From Leptodactylus fallax (Eukaryota > Chordata > Amphibia > Anura > Leptodactylidae), in assembly GCA_947044405.1 (NCBI GenBank), contig CAMRHE010000206.1:3286001-3350000 (forward strand): a stretch of 64,000 nucleotides of DNA. Reading direction: 5' to 3'. Shown here piece after piece: positions 9,313-22,507 of the stretch. Made by a program: the position numbers and the translations under genes. Below the pieces are notes generated by a model. It was given only the letters and a program-made list of their open reading frames with translations, made no database searches and was not told the origin of the DNA. Positions within the stretch are counted from its first letter, which is position 1; each line of letters opens with the position of its first letter.

Positions 9313-12300
9313 CTTATTTATATGATTTATTTTTCTTCCTTATGATTTTGTGCAGGTTTTATTTGTTTCTTGTATCAATGTATTATTCGGTAAGTTTTTG
9401 ACTATAATCAGAGATGTGCAATTATAAAGACCGCAGTATTTATGACGGGGCAAATTATTTTGGGACAGAGTTGAGGTATCTATGGCCCCACAATGCTGAT
9501 TTTCATTATAAAGTAATATCCAGGAGTAATGTAGTGAACAGATAATAGACGGGAGCTTGTATGTGACTTGACCAGCCAGTAGGGATCTTTCTGTTTCACG
9601 TGTTTATATTGGCCATTAACAAACTACAACAGAGGAGGTCTGGAAGACGATGGCCCAAATCCTGGAGCGAGGAATACATATATATCATCTCTTTTCAGCA
9701 TTTATGTAGGTTATTCATATTGTTATAGTCTAGACTCACAAGCTGTACCTTTTCTTCATTCCTTCTAATGAACTTACTCATATTGCATTTCATTTCTGAA
9801 GAAATTTTTGATAATTGATCTTAATAAATTGGCATCAGCAGAGCAAATTATCCTCTTCTTGAGTGTGTGCAGAGGACATAATTCTCCATCAGCAATGTCC
9901 CTTATTCAGGCTCTTTTCTACAATGAAGATATTTTATCTTACAGAATACCAGCCTTCAAAGACAATACATTTTCATTAAGTAATTATGCTAAAATGGTTC
10001 AGTCCTAGGGAAAATATAGTATTTGTAGTCCATAACTGCCAGTAATGTCTCTCTATCTATCTTTATCCTTATTTATGCTGCTTTATTTCATTTTATTTGA
10101 TTGGATTTGTCAATTCATAATCATTTCTCACAAGAAGAATGTAAGGAACTGCCAGCCTTAAGGAACAATCTAACAATTTATTAACATTTGGCTTGATTTA
10201 ATTTGTGTCGGTGAATAGTTTCATATGCAAATTTGTTTTTCATTAAAAATTTTTAAACTATAAAATATTCTTCGAATTTTTAAGAAAAAACTGTTATCAG
10301 ATAATTACATGTTATTTGAATCAAGTCTATATGTAAAGATATTTTTGTAAATTTTTAGACGATAGTTACATGAATTTTTTTTTTTCAATCTATGTTGTAA
10401 AAAAAAAATTCTGAAATTGCAGTTTGTGTATGGGTCACTTGCAACGGTGAGCGGTGTGGTATTGGCGATGTGAGGAGTAGTTTTATACTCCATGATGATG
10501 GCTAGCTTTCTGTCATCGTGGCTACGTCACTCAAACAAAGCCAAGCTGAGCTGCAGTACAGGTGCCCTGTACCAGCCCTGTATTGTGTATGGCACAGATG
10601 CCAGAAGTAGCTGATTGGTGCAGGGCCTGGCTGTCAGTCCCCCACCGATTTAAAAAAAAAAAAAAAAAAGTATGACTTATTCTAAGGATAATCCATAAAA
10701 TCCTACAACCTGGACAACCCTTTTAATGGTGTTAACAATTTTGCTGGATAAATTAGTGCAAATTGCTGATTTTTGACAGACTATGAGATGAAGGGTTCTA
10801 ACCTAAGTTTACATGCTACTGAGTTTTGTACTGAAAAGATATAGGGATTGTGTACTGGCTATGAAAACAGCACGTCCTTGTGTCCTGTTTTAGAATGACT
10901 TTTAATTTTTATTGTCTACACCAGGGTGTTTTGTTACTAAAGTAAAAGTATTGCTCCTGTTCATTTACATGGGCATACGTTCACTTTGGAGGATACAATA
11001 TAACAATTACCTCCACCCCCCATAAATGTCTATTACAGGGCTCTGCTGGAAGCCAATGGCATCCTGCCACACTTTCAATGATTTCTGTGTTTACGTGAAA
11101 TACCCATTGTTCCTGCTTCTCTTTCTAGGCTTCCTATTGACTTCTGATTGTGTGCTCCCGTTTTCCCATAAGAAAGGGTATTTTTCTAAATATATTATTT
11201 CTCTGCCTTTGGTTTAAGAAAAAAAAACATCTCAGTAGATTTGAGTAAAAAGCTGTTGTTGTGCATAAAAATATTTATTATCATAAAGATTAAAAGCATT
11301 TCCAAGCTTTTTTCATTTTCAAGATTAGTTTTCAGTTTAAATGGAGGCCACCATATTTATCTGTATACAGAAGTGTAGTGGCAGATGGTGGTGAATTGTA
11401 TACTTTGTTTCTTGGATCACAATATAATACCGTGGAGTAGAACAAAAAGTAAAAAAATGAAAACCGAATAATTGAAAGAATCAAAAACATTGCATGACTT
11501 AGAATACATTAATGCCGTAAAGAGGCCCTGTAACTCAGCTGTCTCTGGTGCTGCCATAGAGACAGAGTGGAGCGGCAGGACACATGTTCTGGACTGGAAC
11601 ACTGGACCCCTGTTCTCAGGATTGGCCGGGTTCTCAATGATTGGACCCCTACCGATCATGAAGTTACAATTGATAATGAATAACTTCAAAACTTAGTGCA
11701 TCCACTTTAAAGGGTACCTGAGTATTTGCCCAGCAAGACCCTGAAGACATTTCAACAGTCTGTTCTCTGGCTGGACTAGCCTTCATATATGGTACCCTTA
11801 TAGTATTTCTGCTGATAATAGCCACATTATTGCTGCAGCACAATTTTACATTTCTCTCTCTCTCCCATTAGCAATAACACAAGCAGCTTGTCACAAGTAT
11901 ATAAAAGTATATAGTAAGCTCCGCTTACATTGTAGAAGCTGAAAAATTCTTTCAGTATTTGCAGTGTACAATTAGGGAAAGCTGCGAGCAGACATGTAGA
12001 GGCTGTGAGGAGAACCAGTCCCTCCTTTCTCCATTCATTGTGTGAAGAAAACCAGACCCTCCTCCCTTCTTCATAGTAAACACATCATGATTTTTGTTTA
12101 AAAAGTAAGTGTCCATTTAACAACTTCTTCCTGTCTTTTGATGGTTGGTGGTTCTTCTGCACTAAAGCTGGCCATACTTTAGGTTTTTCTGTTTATGAAT
12201 AGTTTTAAAAAAATACATCAAATGTCCATTTGTGATGGCCAGAAGCAGACTTGTGATTGGCTGAGAATATTGGCTTGATCAGCCGCTTACGGCCGATCAT

Positions 12301-12387
12301 CAGTCAACATGCATAGACTCACTACACTTTTTTAAAACAAAACTGGTGCCCGAAAGGCTGATGCTGATGGTGAGATTGTTCGTAGTA
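9313..12387. other. No gene; mostly unique-looking sequence
   Basis: About 3 kb without a recognisable transposon or exon. The part at 10130-10340 is AT-rich with few simple repeats and could hold conserved non-coding sequence, but nothing in it proves that. Short open frames here have no recognisable domain. Confidence 0.5.
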
Positions 12388-12525
12388 TAATGTTGGACCG
12401 ACCGTGTTAGCCATAGAAAATAGTGGAAGAGTGAGGAAATCAGGCGATACCTTTTAAAGGCAAACTGAGTATATTTGATAGTAAGCTTTTGAGAGTGCTA
12501 GCTCTCTTCTTCAGACATGAGATTG
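12388..12525 (-). mobile_element. Penelope-like element terminal fragment
   Basis: On the minus strand it reads GTCTGAAGAAGAGAGCTAGC, AAAAGCTTACTATCAAAT, AAAAGGTATCGCCTGATTTC, CTTCCACTATTTTCTATGGC and TAACACGG. The same order of motifs ends the retroelement at 44092-45346 on the plus strand. It is therefore a detached copy of that element's 3' end. It carries a degraded hammerhead-like core (CTGAAGA at 12514-12508; the GAAA has become AAAA). Confidence 0.7.
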
Positions 12526-13441
12526 CTCGTAAAACAAAATACAATGTGAAATCGAACGCGTATGTCCAGATTTACAACAATTTGCTACTAACAGACATGG
12601 TTGCTCTACAGCCAGGATCAGAGGAACCATCTAAGTTAGCATTTAACCCTTTTATTACTGTGGTCCATCACCACTATATGAGTCCTGGTGACCTGATTGA
12701 ATATTGGAACATTCTTCTGCAGTCAGCCCTAAAGACCTAGAAAGAACTTTAGGGCAGTCTGTTTAGTCTCCCATTAGAACGTGTTAAAGGGAGTGTGTCA
12801 GCATGAAAATACACACATTACCTTGCTGGCTTTTGTATACAATTTCAAAAGATGTTCTTCTTATTTGCCTCCGCACCAGGCCCTATGGTAGCTGGGGCTC
12901 CCTCAACCAACCCAGATCAAGCGGGACAGTCCCACATTTCAGGTGCTGTTCCAGGCGGCAGGCAGTGATTTCAACTCTGTGTCCTTAGGATACAGATAGA
13001 GGTTGAATACAGTAGTGGAGAACGGAGCTATCAGCCATTATTTAGCCTTAGGCTGGTGATGTCTGGGGCAGGGAGGCATAATGAGCACTGAGCCGCAGAC
13101 ATCATTGCAGCTGGAGCATGCAGGTCCATGGGGACACGGTTAGGTAAGTATTCGGGATGTGTCTGTAGTGGTGTTTTTTTTTTGTTTTTTTTTTCTCGTA
13201 ACATTGGTGGTTGAGGGGGCCTTATGTGGAGTTTGGACAGGGGAAATTAAATTATGTGGGAGGCCCACTTTCAAAAAGTTTGAACAGGGCCCCCTAATGC
13301 ATTAAAACGACCCTGGCCACGGCGTCCACAGGGCCAGAAAGTGGAAAGGAATCTGAGGTGGAATTCCTCAACAATGGCCACTATTGTATTGTTTGTTTGA
13401 TCTGTAAATGTGTATGTAATTGGTCTGATAATTCTATAGTA
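12526..13441. other. No gene seen
   Basis: Includes a repeat-like phrase AAAGGGAGTGTGTCAGCATG at about 12786 and a T-rich run at 13173-13195. No supported coding sequence. Confidence 0.5.
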
Positions 13442-13839
13442 AGGGTGGGTTCACACCTGCGCCGGCACTCCGTCCTCCGCGAATCCGACCTAAATGTCAG
13501 AAAACAAGATAGGGACCAGACAGGGAAAGGTTTGCGACACTTTGCTTAAAAACCCATTCACTTCTATGGGTTTTTAAAGCAATGTGCCGGTGTGCGCTTA
13601 CATCCTCTGCGCCGCGAAGCAGGTTTTGTTAGTTGGAAACAAAGTCGGACATGCAGGACGAAGAAAAAAACGGCTTCGTGGTGCAGAGGGTGTAAGCGCA
13701 CACCCGCGCATTTCTTTAAAAACCAATAGAAGTAAATGAGTTTTTAAGCAAAGCGTCGCAAACCTTTCCCTATCCAGTCCCTATCCTGTTTTCTGACATT
13801 TAGGTCAGATTCGTGGCGGCGCAAGGGTGAACCCACCCT
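13442..13839. mobile_element. Large palindromic MITE-like repeat
   Basis: The outer ends are AGGGTGGGTTCACACCTGCG and GCAAGGGTGAACCCACCCT. Inward, CGACCTAAATGTCAGAAAAC mirrors GTTTTCTGACATTTAGGTC, and AACCCATTCACTTCTATGGG mirrors a diverged copy. It is about 400 bp and nearly all inverted repeat. Two smaller GC-rich half-sites (GTGTGCGCTTACATCCTCTG / CAGAGGGTGTAAGCGCACAC) surround the centre. It is non-coding. Confidence 0.82.
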
Positions 13840-14984
13840 AAACTGTTGTTTATCATTCTTTTCAATTATTGCCTGAGAAATTGCTACATTTGTGGCCAGT
13901 ATTTACCGGCTGGGTACATGGGATTAATGGGTCTCTCTGGCCATGGATGTAGACACTGGGAGATGGCACCAGAAAAGCTGGAGCCAGAGAATATATGAGG
14001 TTTGTATGGCTGTGTAGTGCGCAATTGGATGTCTGCAGTAAAGGAATGTCAGCTTTGAGACACTGCACAGGACTGACAAGAGCTGCAGCACAAACTAGCA
14101 TATTGTATAAGCAAGCTGTGAATTTTGCTTGGGATCCTGTGCAGTAAGCTGTCACTTCTAACTTCTAAGACCAAGCAGTAGAGGTGCCCATGTGAAACTT
14201 GTGAGCTGTGCTGGAAGAGAACCTATACTGTAGAATGCATACAGCCCCAGAAAATACTGCTTTGTGTGACCAGATATTGGGAGTACACCAACCTAATGTG
14301 GTTCAGCATTAACTTTTTACTGTAAATTGCTCTGAGAGCTAGACAGACTCTTAAAATTAAGCAGTGTGCCTGCCAAAGACTGTAACCATTAAGCTATGTG
14401 CCCACCAGAGACTGTTACCACCAAGCTGTGTACCCAGGTATTATTACAATTGCAAAGAAAAATGCTTTGTATTGTGAACACTAAGCATTGTGCACCCTAT
14501 TGGAGTAAAGTTTAATTTAGCGACCTCCATTGTGGGGAATTTATTATCACATCTACTCCAGCTTTCTGGTATAGATGGGTGTTTATCGGCCACATCTTTG
14601 GTGCATGAGTCTTTTTCCTGTTCTCGGCCTGACCTATTTATTATAAGTCACACCAGAAAACTGGCATGAGTTAGATAGGAAATGTATGCTAGTTCCTGAC
14701 TGCCAAAGATTTCCATTCTGGTGCACATTAGTGCTCCTGATTTATTAAGAGGCCGGAACATCTTAACAATTCATGCGTGCCTCTCACCGGTGGGGGACTT
14801 TAAAGGGGTTGTCCGGGATAAAATGAAATTTATACTTTAACCTAAACACCCTCCCCCTGCATATTTTCTAAATTACTTAGTTTAGCAAAACAGTATATTT
14901 ACCAGTATCGCTGGTATCATGTGACGTTCCGTTTCCCCATTTCTGGAAACGGAGCCTCTCCAATACTACCCCCACCTGGTGAGT

Positions 14985-15080
14985 ATGATGGGGTGGGGGG
15001 GTGGGCTGAGTTAGTTAGTTAGTTGGGAGGGGCTATTAGTGGGCGGGATAGCGAGGGAGGGAGTGAGAGGGAGGTAGTGT
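14985..15080 (+). other. G-rich segment with quadruplex potential
   Basis: GGGGTGGGGGGGTGGG (about 14992-15005) followed by GGGAGGGG, GGGCGGGA and GGGAGGGAG. Four or more G runs within a short distance meet simple quadruplex rules. There is no associated gene. Confidence 0.5.
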
Positions 15081-15253
15081 GAGTCAACTCATGCAATACA
15101 TCATAGTAGTTGTAGAATAAAAGCACAGGAAGCAACACCATGTAAACAAATGCAGAAATGCCAGGATCTCCCAGAGAAACCCAGAAATCACTCAAAACAC
15201 TGCTAAAGGTATTTGGGTGTACTTATTAATCCATTAATAGCACTAACAGACCT

Positions 15254-15280
15254 AAAAAAAAAAAAAAAAAAAAAAAAAAA
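15254..15280 (+). repeat. Poly-A tract (27)
   Basis: An uninterrupted A run. No retroelement body or target duplication is obvious next to it. Confidence 0.9.
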
Positions 15281-15974
15281 TGATCCCCATTGTGTTTTGC
15301 TTGTGTGGTCCTGTGTTAGGGTCAATCAGTACAAACAAAACTTACACTTTCACAGCTCTATATTCAGGGAAATTCTCCCAATGTACCCATAGACTATTAT
15401 TAGCCAGTGGTCAGTATATGCCGATTGGTTACTATGGGAAAGTTTTGATAAATGAGGATGACTTACTGTCCATAACCAACTGCCCATCCATAGTACTTGA
15501 GTACTACCACTATACTTGTTTCACATATATTTTCCTGCCAGAACAAAATAAAAGATGCCAGGATTAGTTCATCTGAACTCCTAATAGACAACGCTTAATG
15601 TCAGAACCGATTACATTTTTACAAGCATATCCCAGCATACCCTCATCTCAAATAGTTAAAGTAATGTTGTCCTCGGCACAGATTGCTCCTGCTAATAAGG
15701 GTAATTGCAAACAGCAAACATTCTGCCAGATTACTCACAAGCATATAATGCTATCACTAAAGAGCATAATTTTATACATTGCAAGCCTGTTGTAGATCAT
15801 TTCTCTGCTGTCAAGGTTGGTGTTCTCTCCAGCAATGTAATATCTTCCCAAATTGGCTCTTATTGTAATGATATTACCTTTTAAAGCAAGACATTACAAT
15901 GTACATGAACATGTCTAAATCTGTGTACTAGGTCCATACACTAAGAACTGGCTCTGGACCTCCAAGGTGAGCTG

Positions 15975-15975
<1 letters not shown>

Positions 15976-16025
<50 letters not shown>
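15976..16025 (+). repeat. (TA)n microsatellite
   Basis: About 24 AT dinucleotides with one interruption, directly abutting the DD38E terminal repeat at 16026. Confidence 0.95.
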
Positions 16026-16028
<3 letters not shown>

Positions 16029-16255
16029 TACAGACCAAAGGTTTGCACACACCTTCTCATTCCAAGAGTATTCTGTATTTTCATAACTATAAAAATTGTA
16101 GATTCACACTGAAGGCATCAAAACTATGAATTAACACATGTGGAATTATATACTTAACAAAAAAGTGTGAAACAACTGAAAATATGTCTTATATTCTAGG
16201 TTCTTCAAAGTAGCCACCTTTTGCTTTGATTACTGCTTTGCACACTCTTGGCATT
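16026..16255. mobile_element. Isolated terminal repeat of the DD38E family
   Basis: The sequence CAGTACAGACCAAAGG... through ...CACTCTTGGCATT matches the outer 230 bp of the DD38E elements at 38516 and 60616 nearly base for base. It then stops abruptly at 16255 and unrelated sequence follows. It contains the tail of the transposase gene (antisense) but no other coding sequence. The left edge abuts a (TA)n tract (about 15976-16025). This is either a one-ended remnant or a deletion product. Confidence 0.9.
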
Positions 16256-17849
16256 AATAAATGTGCCCCAATGTGTTTATTCATATTTTCATTAAAAAAG
16301 AACTAATATGCACTATATTTGTCCGTTTTCACAAACATAATAGAAATCAATGGATCCGTTTCTAACACATGTAAAAAGGACTGTTGTCCATTTTGCATCC
16401 CATAAAAATGGATCAGTGGTTTGGGTCAAAAAAGAAAGACCAATGAAATGTATCCGCATGAAACATGCGGAAACCGAGCGGAAACCACACTGACCCCATT
16501 ATAGTCTATGGGGTCCGTAGGTTTCCTTATGTAAACCGCTTCTCTCTGCGTATAGGTTTCCGCTTGGGGACCCCCTGTACGGAAACTGAAAGCAGATGTG
16601 AACCAGCCCTTAAACTGCAGAAGTACCACAAAAACTAGATTGAACCCCTTGCCATTGCTTTGCACAAAGTTAATGCTCTGCACCGTAATAGCACAGTGCT
16701 CTCATGCCACAGGTACAGGAACTGTGCCTTTGGCATGACTTCTGAGTCTCAGTTGTATTACACAGCCGGATTCTAGGACTAGCCACCAGAGTTGAAAAAT
16801 ATTCAGACTCTGGTGGCTTAACATCTCAGATGCCATGATCGCTATTGTGTTAGGGAGCAAGATTGCTCCCCCTGTTCAGTCCCTTGGATCCCCCATGTGC
16901 CCTGTGAAAGATCCTCAGTGCGCCAACACCGCTTTGGCCCACACCTGAGACTTCTTTCTTAAAAACCACACTCACCGCCAGTGAGTGCTGGGTCCACAAA
17001 ATAAATACAAGACAAGCTTTATAAATTTTGTATATTTATTAACCCCTAAATGGGTCGGTATTAACATCTAACATATGCAGTTCAGAACAGATATGCAGAT
17101 ATATGCAAGAATTAACAGTTACTAGTTACAATATACAGTACAATAAAATAAAAGGGAATAAAAGTGAAATAATTACTTTACCCCACATGTCCTTGATGTG
17201 GCTCTATAGTCCGACACTCACACATAGCATGTGGAGGTAACCAGTGGAGGCAGCAGCAACACAGCATTCCAGCCTGCATGCTGATCACAGTATATCCTAG
17301 TAGTCTCAGCCAAATCTCTCATCATAGTATTCTCCTTGTAGTATTCTCTAGTCTCATCATTTATACCCTTGATTACACCACCCAGAATGAGGTCACCGGC
17401 GACGGCAAGTCTGATTGATTAATGCACTCAAGTCAAGATTCTTTGTAAGGAGATGGGACCAAGTGAAATGATACAATGTTATCAACCATGTCTGATCTAA
17501 CAGCCCAGGCTGAACAATGCATGGGTATTTGATCACTCAGGGCTATGTAGGAATTCAATGGAGCCATTCTGGGATGGATACAATGCCCTATTGTTACAAT
17601 GTTGCCACTAAAGACAACATACACCTAGGATTATAGCTGCGCACATTATGAGTAAATGGAACTAAGAGGGAGATACGATACCCAGAGATCAAAATACATC
17701 TTTGAGTTATAGCCATATTTAAGTGGAATCATCACATGCCCCATTTCCATGTGCATATAAGTCCATACTATCAAAAAATAGGTAAATGGCGTACGAAATA
17801 TATATACGGAAATGCGCAAAGTAATGTGCTTTGGTCACCTCGCCTCCCA
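16256..17849. other. No gene; MITE-like debris
   Basis: About 16420-16620 holds an imperfect palindromic repeat (GAAACATGCGGAAACCGAGC ... GGTTTCCGCTTGGGGACC). The remainder has no recognisable feature. Confidence 0.5.
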
Positions 17850-18370
17850 CAAAAAAAGAAATAAGTGATCAAAAATTCATATATACCAAAAGTTGGTACC
17901 AATAAAAACTACAACTTGCCCCGCAAATAAAGAGCCCTGACATAGCTCCGCCAACAAAATAATAAAAAAAACAACTTATAGATGTCAGAATACAGTGACC
18001 CCAGATCAATCAGTTATTTTAGAAAAATTAGGTTTTAATTATTAAAAGTGATAAAACATAATAAAAACCAATATAAATATGGTATTGCCGTAATCAAAAT
18101 GCCCCACGGGACAAAGTTGGTATGTAATTTTTGATGCAGAGTAAACACCATATAAGCAAACAAAAAATGAAAAAAAATGATAGAATTATAGGTCCCACAA
18201 ATGGCACTAACTGAAAGTACGACTTGTTGCACAAGGAATGAGCCCTCACATAGCTACGTTGACAGAAAATGTTTTAAAAAGTTATGAATTTTGTAAGGCA
18301 AGGATGGAAATTATGAAAAAAGTTGCCAAGCATTAATGCCCAAACTGCCCTGTCATTAAGGGGTTAAACA
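17850..18370 (+). repeat. Related AT-rich dispersed repeat
   Basis: AATATGGTATTGCCGTAATC, GACAAAGTTGG, CAAACTGCCCTGTCATTAAGG and similar phrases place it with 25190-26175. No gene is visible. Confidence 0.5.
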
Positions 18371-18393
18371 ATTGGTCATATTCTCATGACACC

Positions 18394-18598
18394 TTAAGGC
18401 TAAGGCCCCACATTGCGGAAACCCAGATTTTACTGCGGTTTCTTGAGCCAAAGCCAAGAATGACTACAAAAGGAATGGTAAATATATAGGAAGCTCTTGT
18501 ACTTCTACCTTCTGCTCAATCCAATCCTGGCTTTGGCTCAAAAAAAGCAGAAAATCTGTAACAAAAAAAGCTGCATTTCCGCAACATGGGGCCTAAGG
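18394..18598. mobile_element. Palindromic repeat, short type (GGCCCCACATTGCGGAAA)
   Basis: It begins TAAGGCTAAGGCCCCACATT and ends AACATGGGGCCTAAGG. TTTGAGCC-type internal arms flank a segment GACTACAAAAGGAATGG...TTCTACCTTCTGCT. It is the best uninterrupted copy of the short subfamily also seen at 40769 and 47631. Confidence 0.78.
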
Positions 18599-20127
18599 TA
18601 GATCTATTTCCCAGTTTACAAATAACTGGATTCAAAGGTATCTGTCCCCAAGTATGAAAGGTAGTACTGTTGAGATAGGTCCCTGCTAATTTGAATATTG
18701 GAATAGTGGAATATTATACTGAGTGGGGGCCAGTGGTTGAATATTATACTGTGTGGGGGCCACTAGGAAACATTAACAAGCACTCAGGCAGGAGTATGGG
18801 TTTTGTGTTGACAGGTGGTGCATCCCCCATGACAGTGGAAGCATGCTGTTCATGGCCTGATCTCTGTAGGGTTACTTTACCACTTCAGTGTGTTTTCCAG
18901 CCCTGTTGAGGACCTGCTGCAATAAAGAGGAAACCACAGTAAGAAACCAGGTGTCAAGCATGTCTTTTTTGCACTAGTGGGGAAACTCCAGGTTACTTGC
19001 TGAGGTGTCTGGGAGACAGTCCAGACTTGGCTGTATGTTGACCACAGAAGAGAGTAGTGTTGGCTGCATTGAGCAGCAATATTGGCACTGCCCTGCTGCT
19101 GTTGGCACCTGTTACAATGGAGGACCAAATGGACTGTGTAAGATGGGGTGGGGTCAAAGGTGTGAGTGTGGCATTAGGGGCAAAGCTTATTATACGTAAA
19201 TTTAGCAAAGCATGCAGTGTGGGCACCTCTATGTTATCTAAAAGTTGGGAGGTATTGGGCATGAAAAAACACTAACTGTAATATTTCCCCAGTATTATAT
19301 GATAAGACATGGAAGGTGGATTGCTGTTATGATGTTCCTTATGGAGAGAGGGCATTGTGGAAGGTGCCCTGTAATGTTCTAGTCATGTTTAATTTTGGCA
19401 CAGGACACAATGAGTTTGTTCTGATACTGCTATGTTATTGTAGTGGAGAGTCTCTTGATCTTTTCCTTCTGACATTAAGTGAAAGATGTCAAGAGGTTTT
19501 TAATTACTATGTAAATCAGTAAAAACTCAGCACAATAATGAGCTTTATTCTTGCAGATGTTTTGCACATAATTTAATCAATTATAAAGAAAAATCAGCAA
19601 CATCCAGTAGAATATAACATATCGTACAATAAACTATACAATTTGTACCCAGAAATGGATTATTTAGTATAACAGCTTGGTAGCCTCCTTATTGTTCATG
19701 ATAAACCTACTGCTATAGAGCTTATCGCTCCTTGTGGCCTTGTTAAACCAGGCGAGGGCCTACAGCACTTGCCTTAGTATCAGTTGTCCTCCTGGAATCT
19801 GTCTCTGGTCTGCTTACTGCCTATTCCATCTGTCTATGTATAGACCTGTTCCTGTTATTTCTTATCTGTTTACTACGCTCCTTGGATGTGTTGTCCTGTC
19901 CGGTGGCTCTCCCAGCTTTAACCTCTGATTTCTGTCTTGGCTCCTGGTTTTCCCTTAGGTTTTTATGTATGCTTACCTAGCTTTTGACTTCTCTGCTGCG
20001 GTCTGGATAAATCTGCGCTTCCTTGAGGGGGGTTTAGCACATTTTTTCACTTAAACTTTGTTTACCTAACTGATTCCCAGTCTGAATTGTATTAGAATTG
20101 TTACTGCTGGTCCTGTTCCTTTAACCC
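18599..20127. other. No gene seen
   Basis: Short overlapping frames on both strands at 18690-19280 look like chance. ATTATACTGAGTGGGGGCCA / ATTATACTGTGTGGGGGCCA at 18711-18760 is a two-copy direct repeat of about 32 bp. Confidence 0.5.
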
Positions 20128-20690
20128 CATCCCGCCGGAGGAATTTTTCGATTTTTTTTTTTTTTTTTTTTTTTTTTTGACTCTCTGCCTTCCAAACCCC
20201 AATTTTTCCATTCACAGAGCCATATGAGGGCTTAAAGTTTGCGGGACAAATTGTTCGTCATAATGGTTCCATTTATTATTCTGTACAATGTATTTGTAAA
20301 CTGGAAAAAAAAATCTGAATGGGGTGAAATTGGAGAAAAAGGGCATTTGTGCGACTTTCTTACAGGCTTCATTTTTACAGCATTCACTCTGCATCCAAAA
20401 TGACATGTCACCTGTATTCTGTGTTTCAGTACAATTATGGGGGATTTTAACTTTTAAAACATACTTTTTTTTCCAATTATTAGACCCTATAGACTCCCAT
20501 TTATAAGACTTGAATCCCAGGGGGTATGATCACTAATGCAATGTATTACATTGCATTGCAAAATATCGGCATTTGTATGACAGCTGAATAAAGCAGCCTG
20601 CCATACAAATAAATGGCAATCAAGCCTGGGAGCCTTCAAAAGGCTCCCGGCTTTCATGTCAATGGGACTCTGGCCCCAGATCTCGCTCCG
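20128..20690 (-). repeat. Dispersed AT-rich repeat, inverse copy of 25190-26175
   Basis: Phrases CATATGAGGGCTTAAAGTTT, GGACAAATTGTTCGTCATAA, TTCACTCTGCATCC and ATGACATGTCACCTGTATTC are the reverse complement, in reverse order, of phrases at 25900-26090. It begins next to a T run (about 20152-20178). It is non-coding. Confidence 0.7.
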
Positions 20691-21123
20691 GGTGCCGGCG
20701 TTCCCTCCAGTAAAATGGCGCCTCAGTCAGCCTTGACCAAGCAGCCGGGGGCCTTAATGCCCGTGATCAGTATCAATACTGATATATAATGCAGCAGAGA
20801 CCCGACAGCTATAACGGCCTCTAACATCGGCTTCTGAGCAGCCCCATATTATATACCCAACATCCGCCGTACTATTACGGCAGATATCAGGAATTATGTC
20901 ACCCATATTCTGTTCCTGCAATGTAGATGTATAAATATACAAATATTCTACTATTAATATGTAAGGTTCATTATGATGATCTGGACATTAAGGATGAATT
21001 GTCCAAAGTAAATTTTTATGTATGACCTTTGCAGGTAGCTGATGGAAAAACATACGTGTAATGTTTGTATGGTGTACCATTAAGGGTATTGGCTGCAGGG
21101 ATGATGGACTGAATAGAGAGATT

Positions 21124-21500
21124 GGGGCAGATTTATCACACCTTACATGCCACTTATCTGGTGTACAAGGCATGAAAAAGTCACCATTTTTGGCATAAGT
21201 TGGGATAAGTTGAATAAAAATTGTAATTTTTCTGTTTTACACTGTCCTTGCCACTTTCTTGAACGAGGACATTGCATTGGCGTGGTGGCTGGCCCCACCA
21301 GGTTTACTGGCATAAATAATGCATGAAATCTAAGCCAGCTATGAACTTGTATATATTTCAGTGAAGACGCACTGCCGGGCGGGTTGTGCCTCATTTATGA
21401 GGAAGCATGTGCCTAGTCATAAATGTGGTGTACCCTCTGTCAGCACATGAGATATGAAGGCTGGCGTTGAAAACCCAGTCCTCATAAATCTGTCCCATTG
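21124..21500. repeat. Palindromic repeat (GGGGCAGATTTATCA)
   Basis: GGGGCAGATTTATCACACCT at the left mirrors CCTCATAAATCTGTCCCAT at the right, with several inner TGGCATAA half-sites. It is non-coding. Related half-sites (AATTTATTA, TTTATCAAG) occur near 4735, 14535 and 37480. Confidence 0.6.
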
Positions 21501-22134
21501 TGTTCTGTGAGATGGGTGAGCAATTCCTGTGGGTGTACCATGACATTCAGCCTGTAGTCTCAAGAAGCCACAGTGTGAGGGGCCAACTGATAGAGCACAA
21601 GCCACGAGCCTGCGGCTTAGTAGGGGATGCACTAGAAGGCTGCTGTGGGCTGAAATGTACTTGGCATTGCTGCCTTGTATCCATACTGTGGATTGCCAGG
21701 GCGCAACTGCCCTCCCTGTGGATTACTTGTGTATGGATATATGCCCTTCAGATTAAAAGTGTCCCAAAGTGTTCCAACATTAGGTTATAGTGCTAGAAAT
21801 GGGCTGAGTTCTGCACAGAAATTGTGTTCTGTTACAAAGACTGTGTTCTGTTGCTGTAAGCTGTGTCTCTAGCAAGGTGTATAAAACCTCCAAACCCTGT
21901 GCCTTATTAGAGTGACTTTCGGTAACCACCTAAACTAGTTGCCTTTTGATAGACATACATAGTCGAAGATTGTTTGTAACCATTACGCTACCCCTGATCA
22001 GTTCAGATAAGGTTACTCCCTTACAAGTCAGTTTTCTTATTTTGTGTACTGTTTCCTTCTTCCAATATTTTTTTTCTCCTTCTTTTCTTTTTTTTTGGCT
22101 CTAGGATGCTAGAAGTAGAGCATTATACTATATA

Positions 22135-22507
22135 TAGGTGCATATCAATAAATTAGAATATCTTAGAAACGTTTATTTCTTTCAGTAATTAAATTAAAAA
22201 AGTGACCTCCTATATTTTCTAGATTCTTTACACACAGAGTGTTCTATTTCAAGTGTTTTATTTCTGTAAATGTTGATTATGGATTACAGGTAAATAAAAC
22301 CAAAATCTAAGAAAATTAGAATATTGTAAAAAAGTTCAGTATTGTAAATTTAGTGTGTCACCTGCCAAGGTTTCCTAAGCCTTTAAATGGTCCCTCAGTC
22401 TGGTTCAGTAGGACACACAATCATGGAAGACGCTGATGAATTGTATTACTGAATCACTGAAATGACTGAACGTTTCAAAGATATTCTAATTTATTGAGAT
22501 ACACCTG
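22135..22507. mobile_element. Short TA-flanked element (MITE), copy 1
   Basis: The ends are TAGGTGCATATCAATAAATT and AATTTATTGAGATACACCTG, the left one with a C-to-T change at its tip. TA flanks the element on both sides. It is 373 bp. The interior (CACCTGCCAAGGTTTCCTAA, CACACAATCATGGAAGACG) looks like the leader of a Tc1/mariner transposase gene without the gene. Copy 2 lies at 40870. Confidence 0.85.

Larger units (their letters stand above)
13840..15975. other. No gene; repeat pieces and G-rich patch
   Basis: Dispersed repeat phrases occur at 14533-14830 (GGGGAATTTATTATCAC, GGGGTTGTCCGGGATAAAA). The G-rich segment and poly-A are listed separately. Nothing coding is recognised. Confidence 0.5.
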
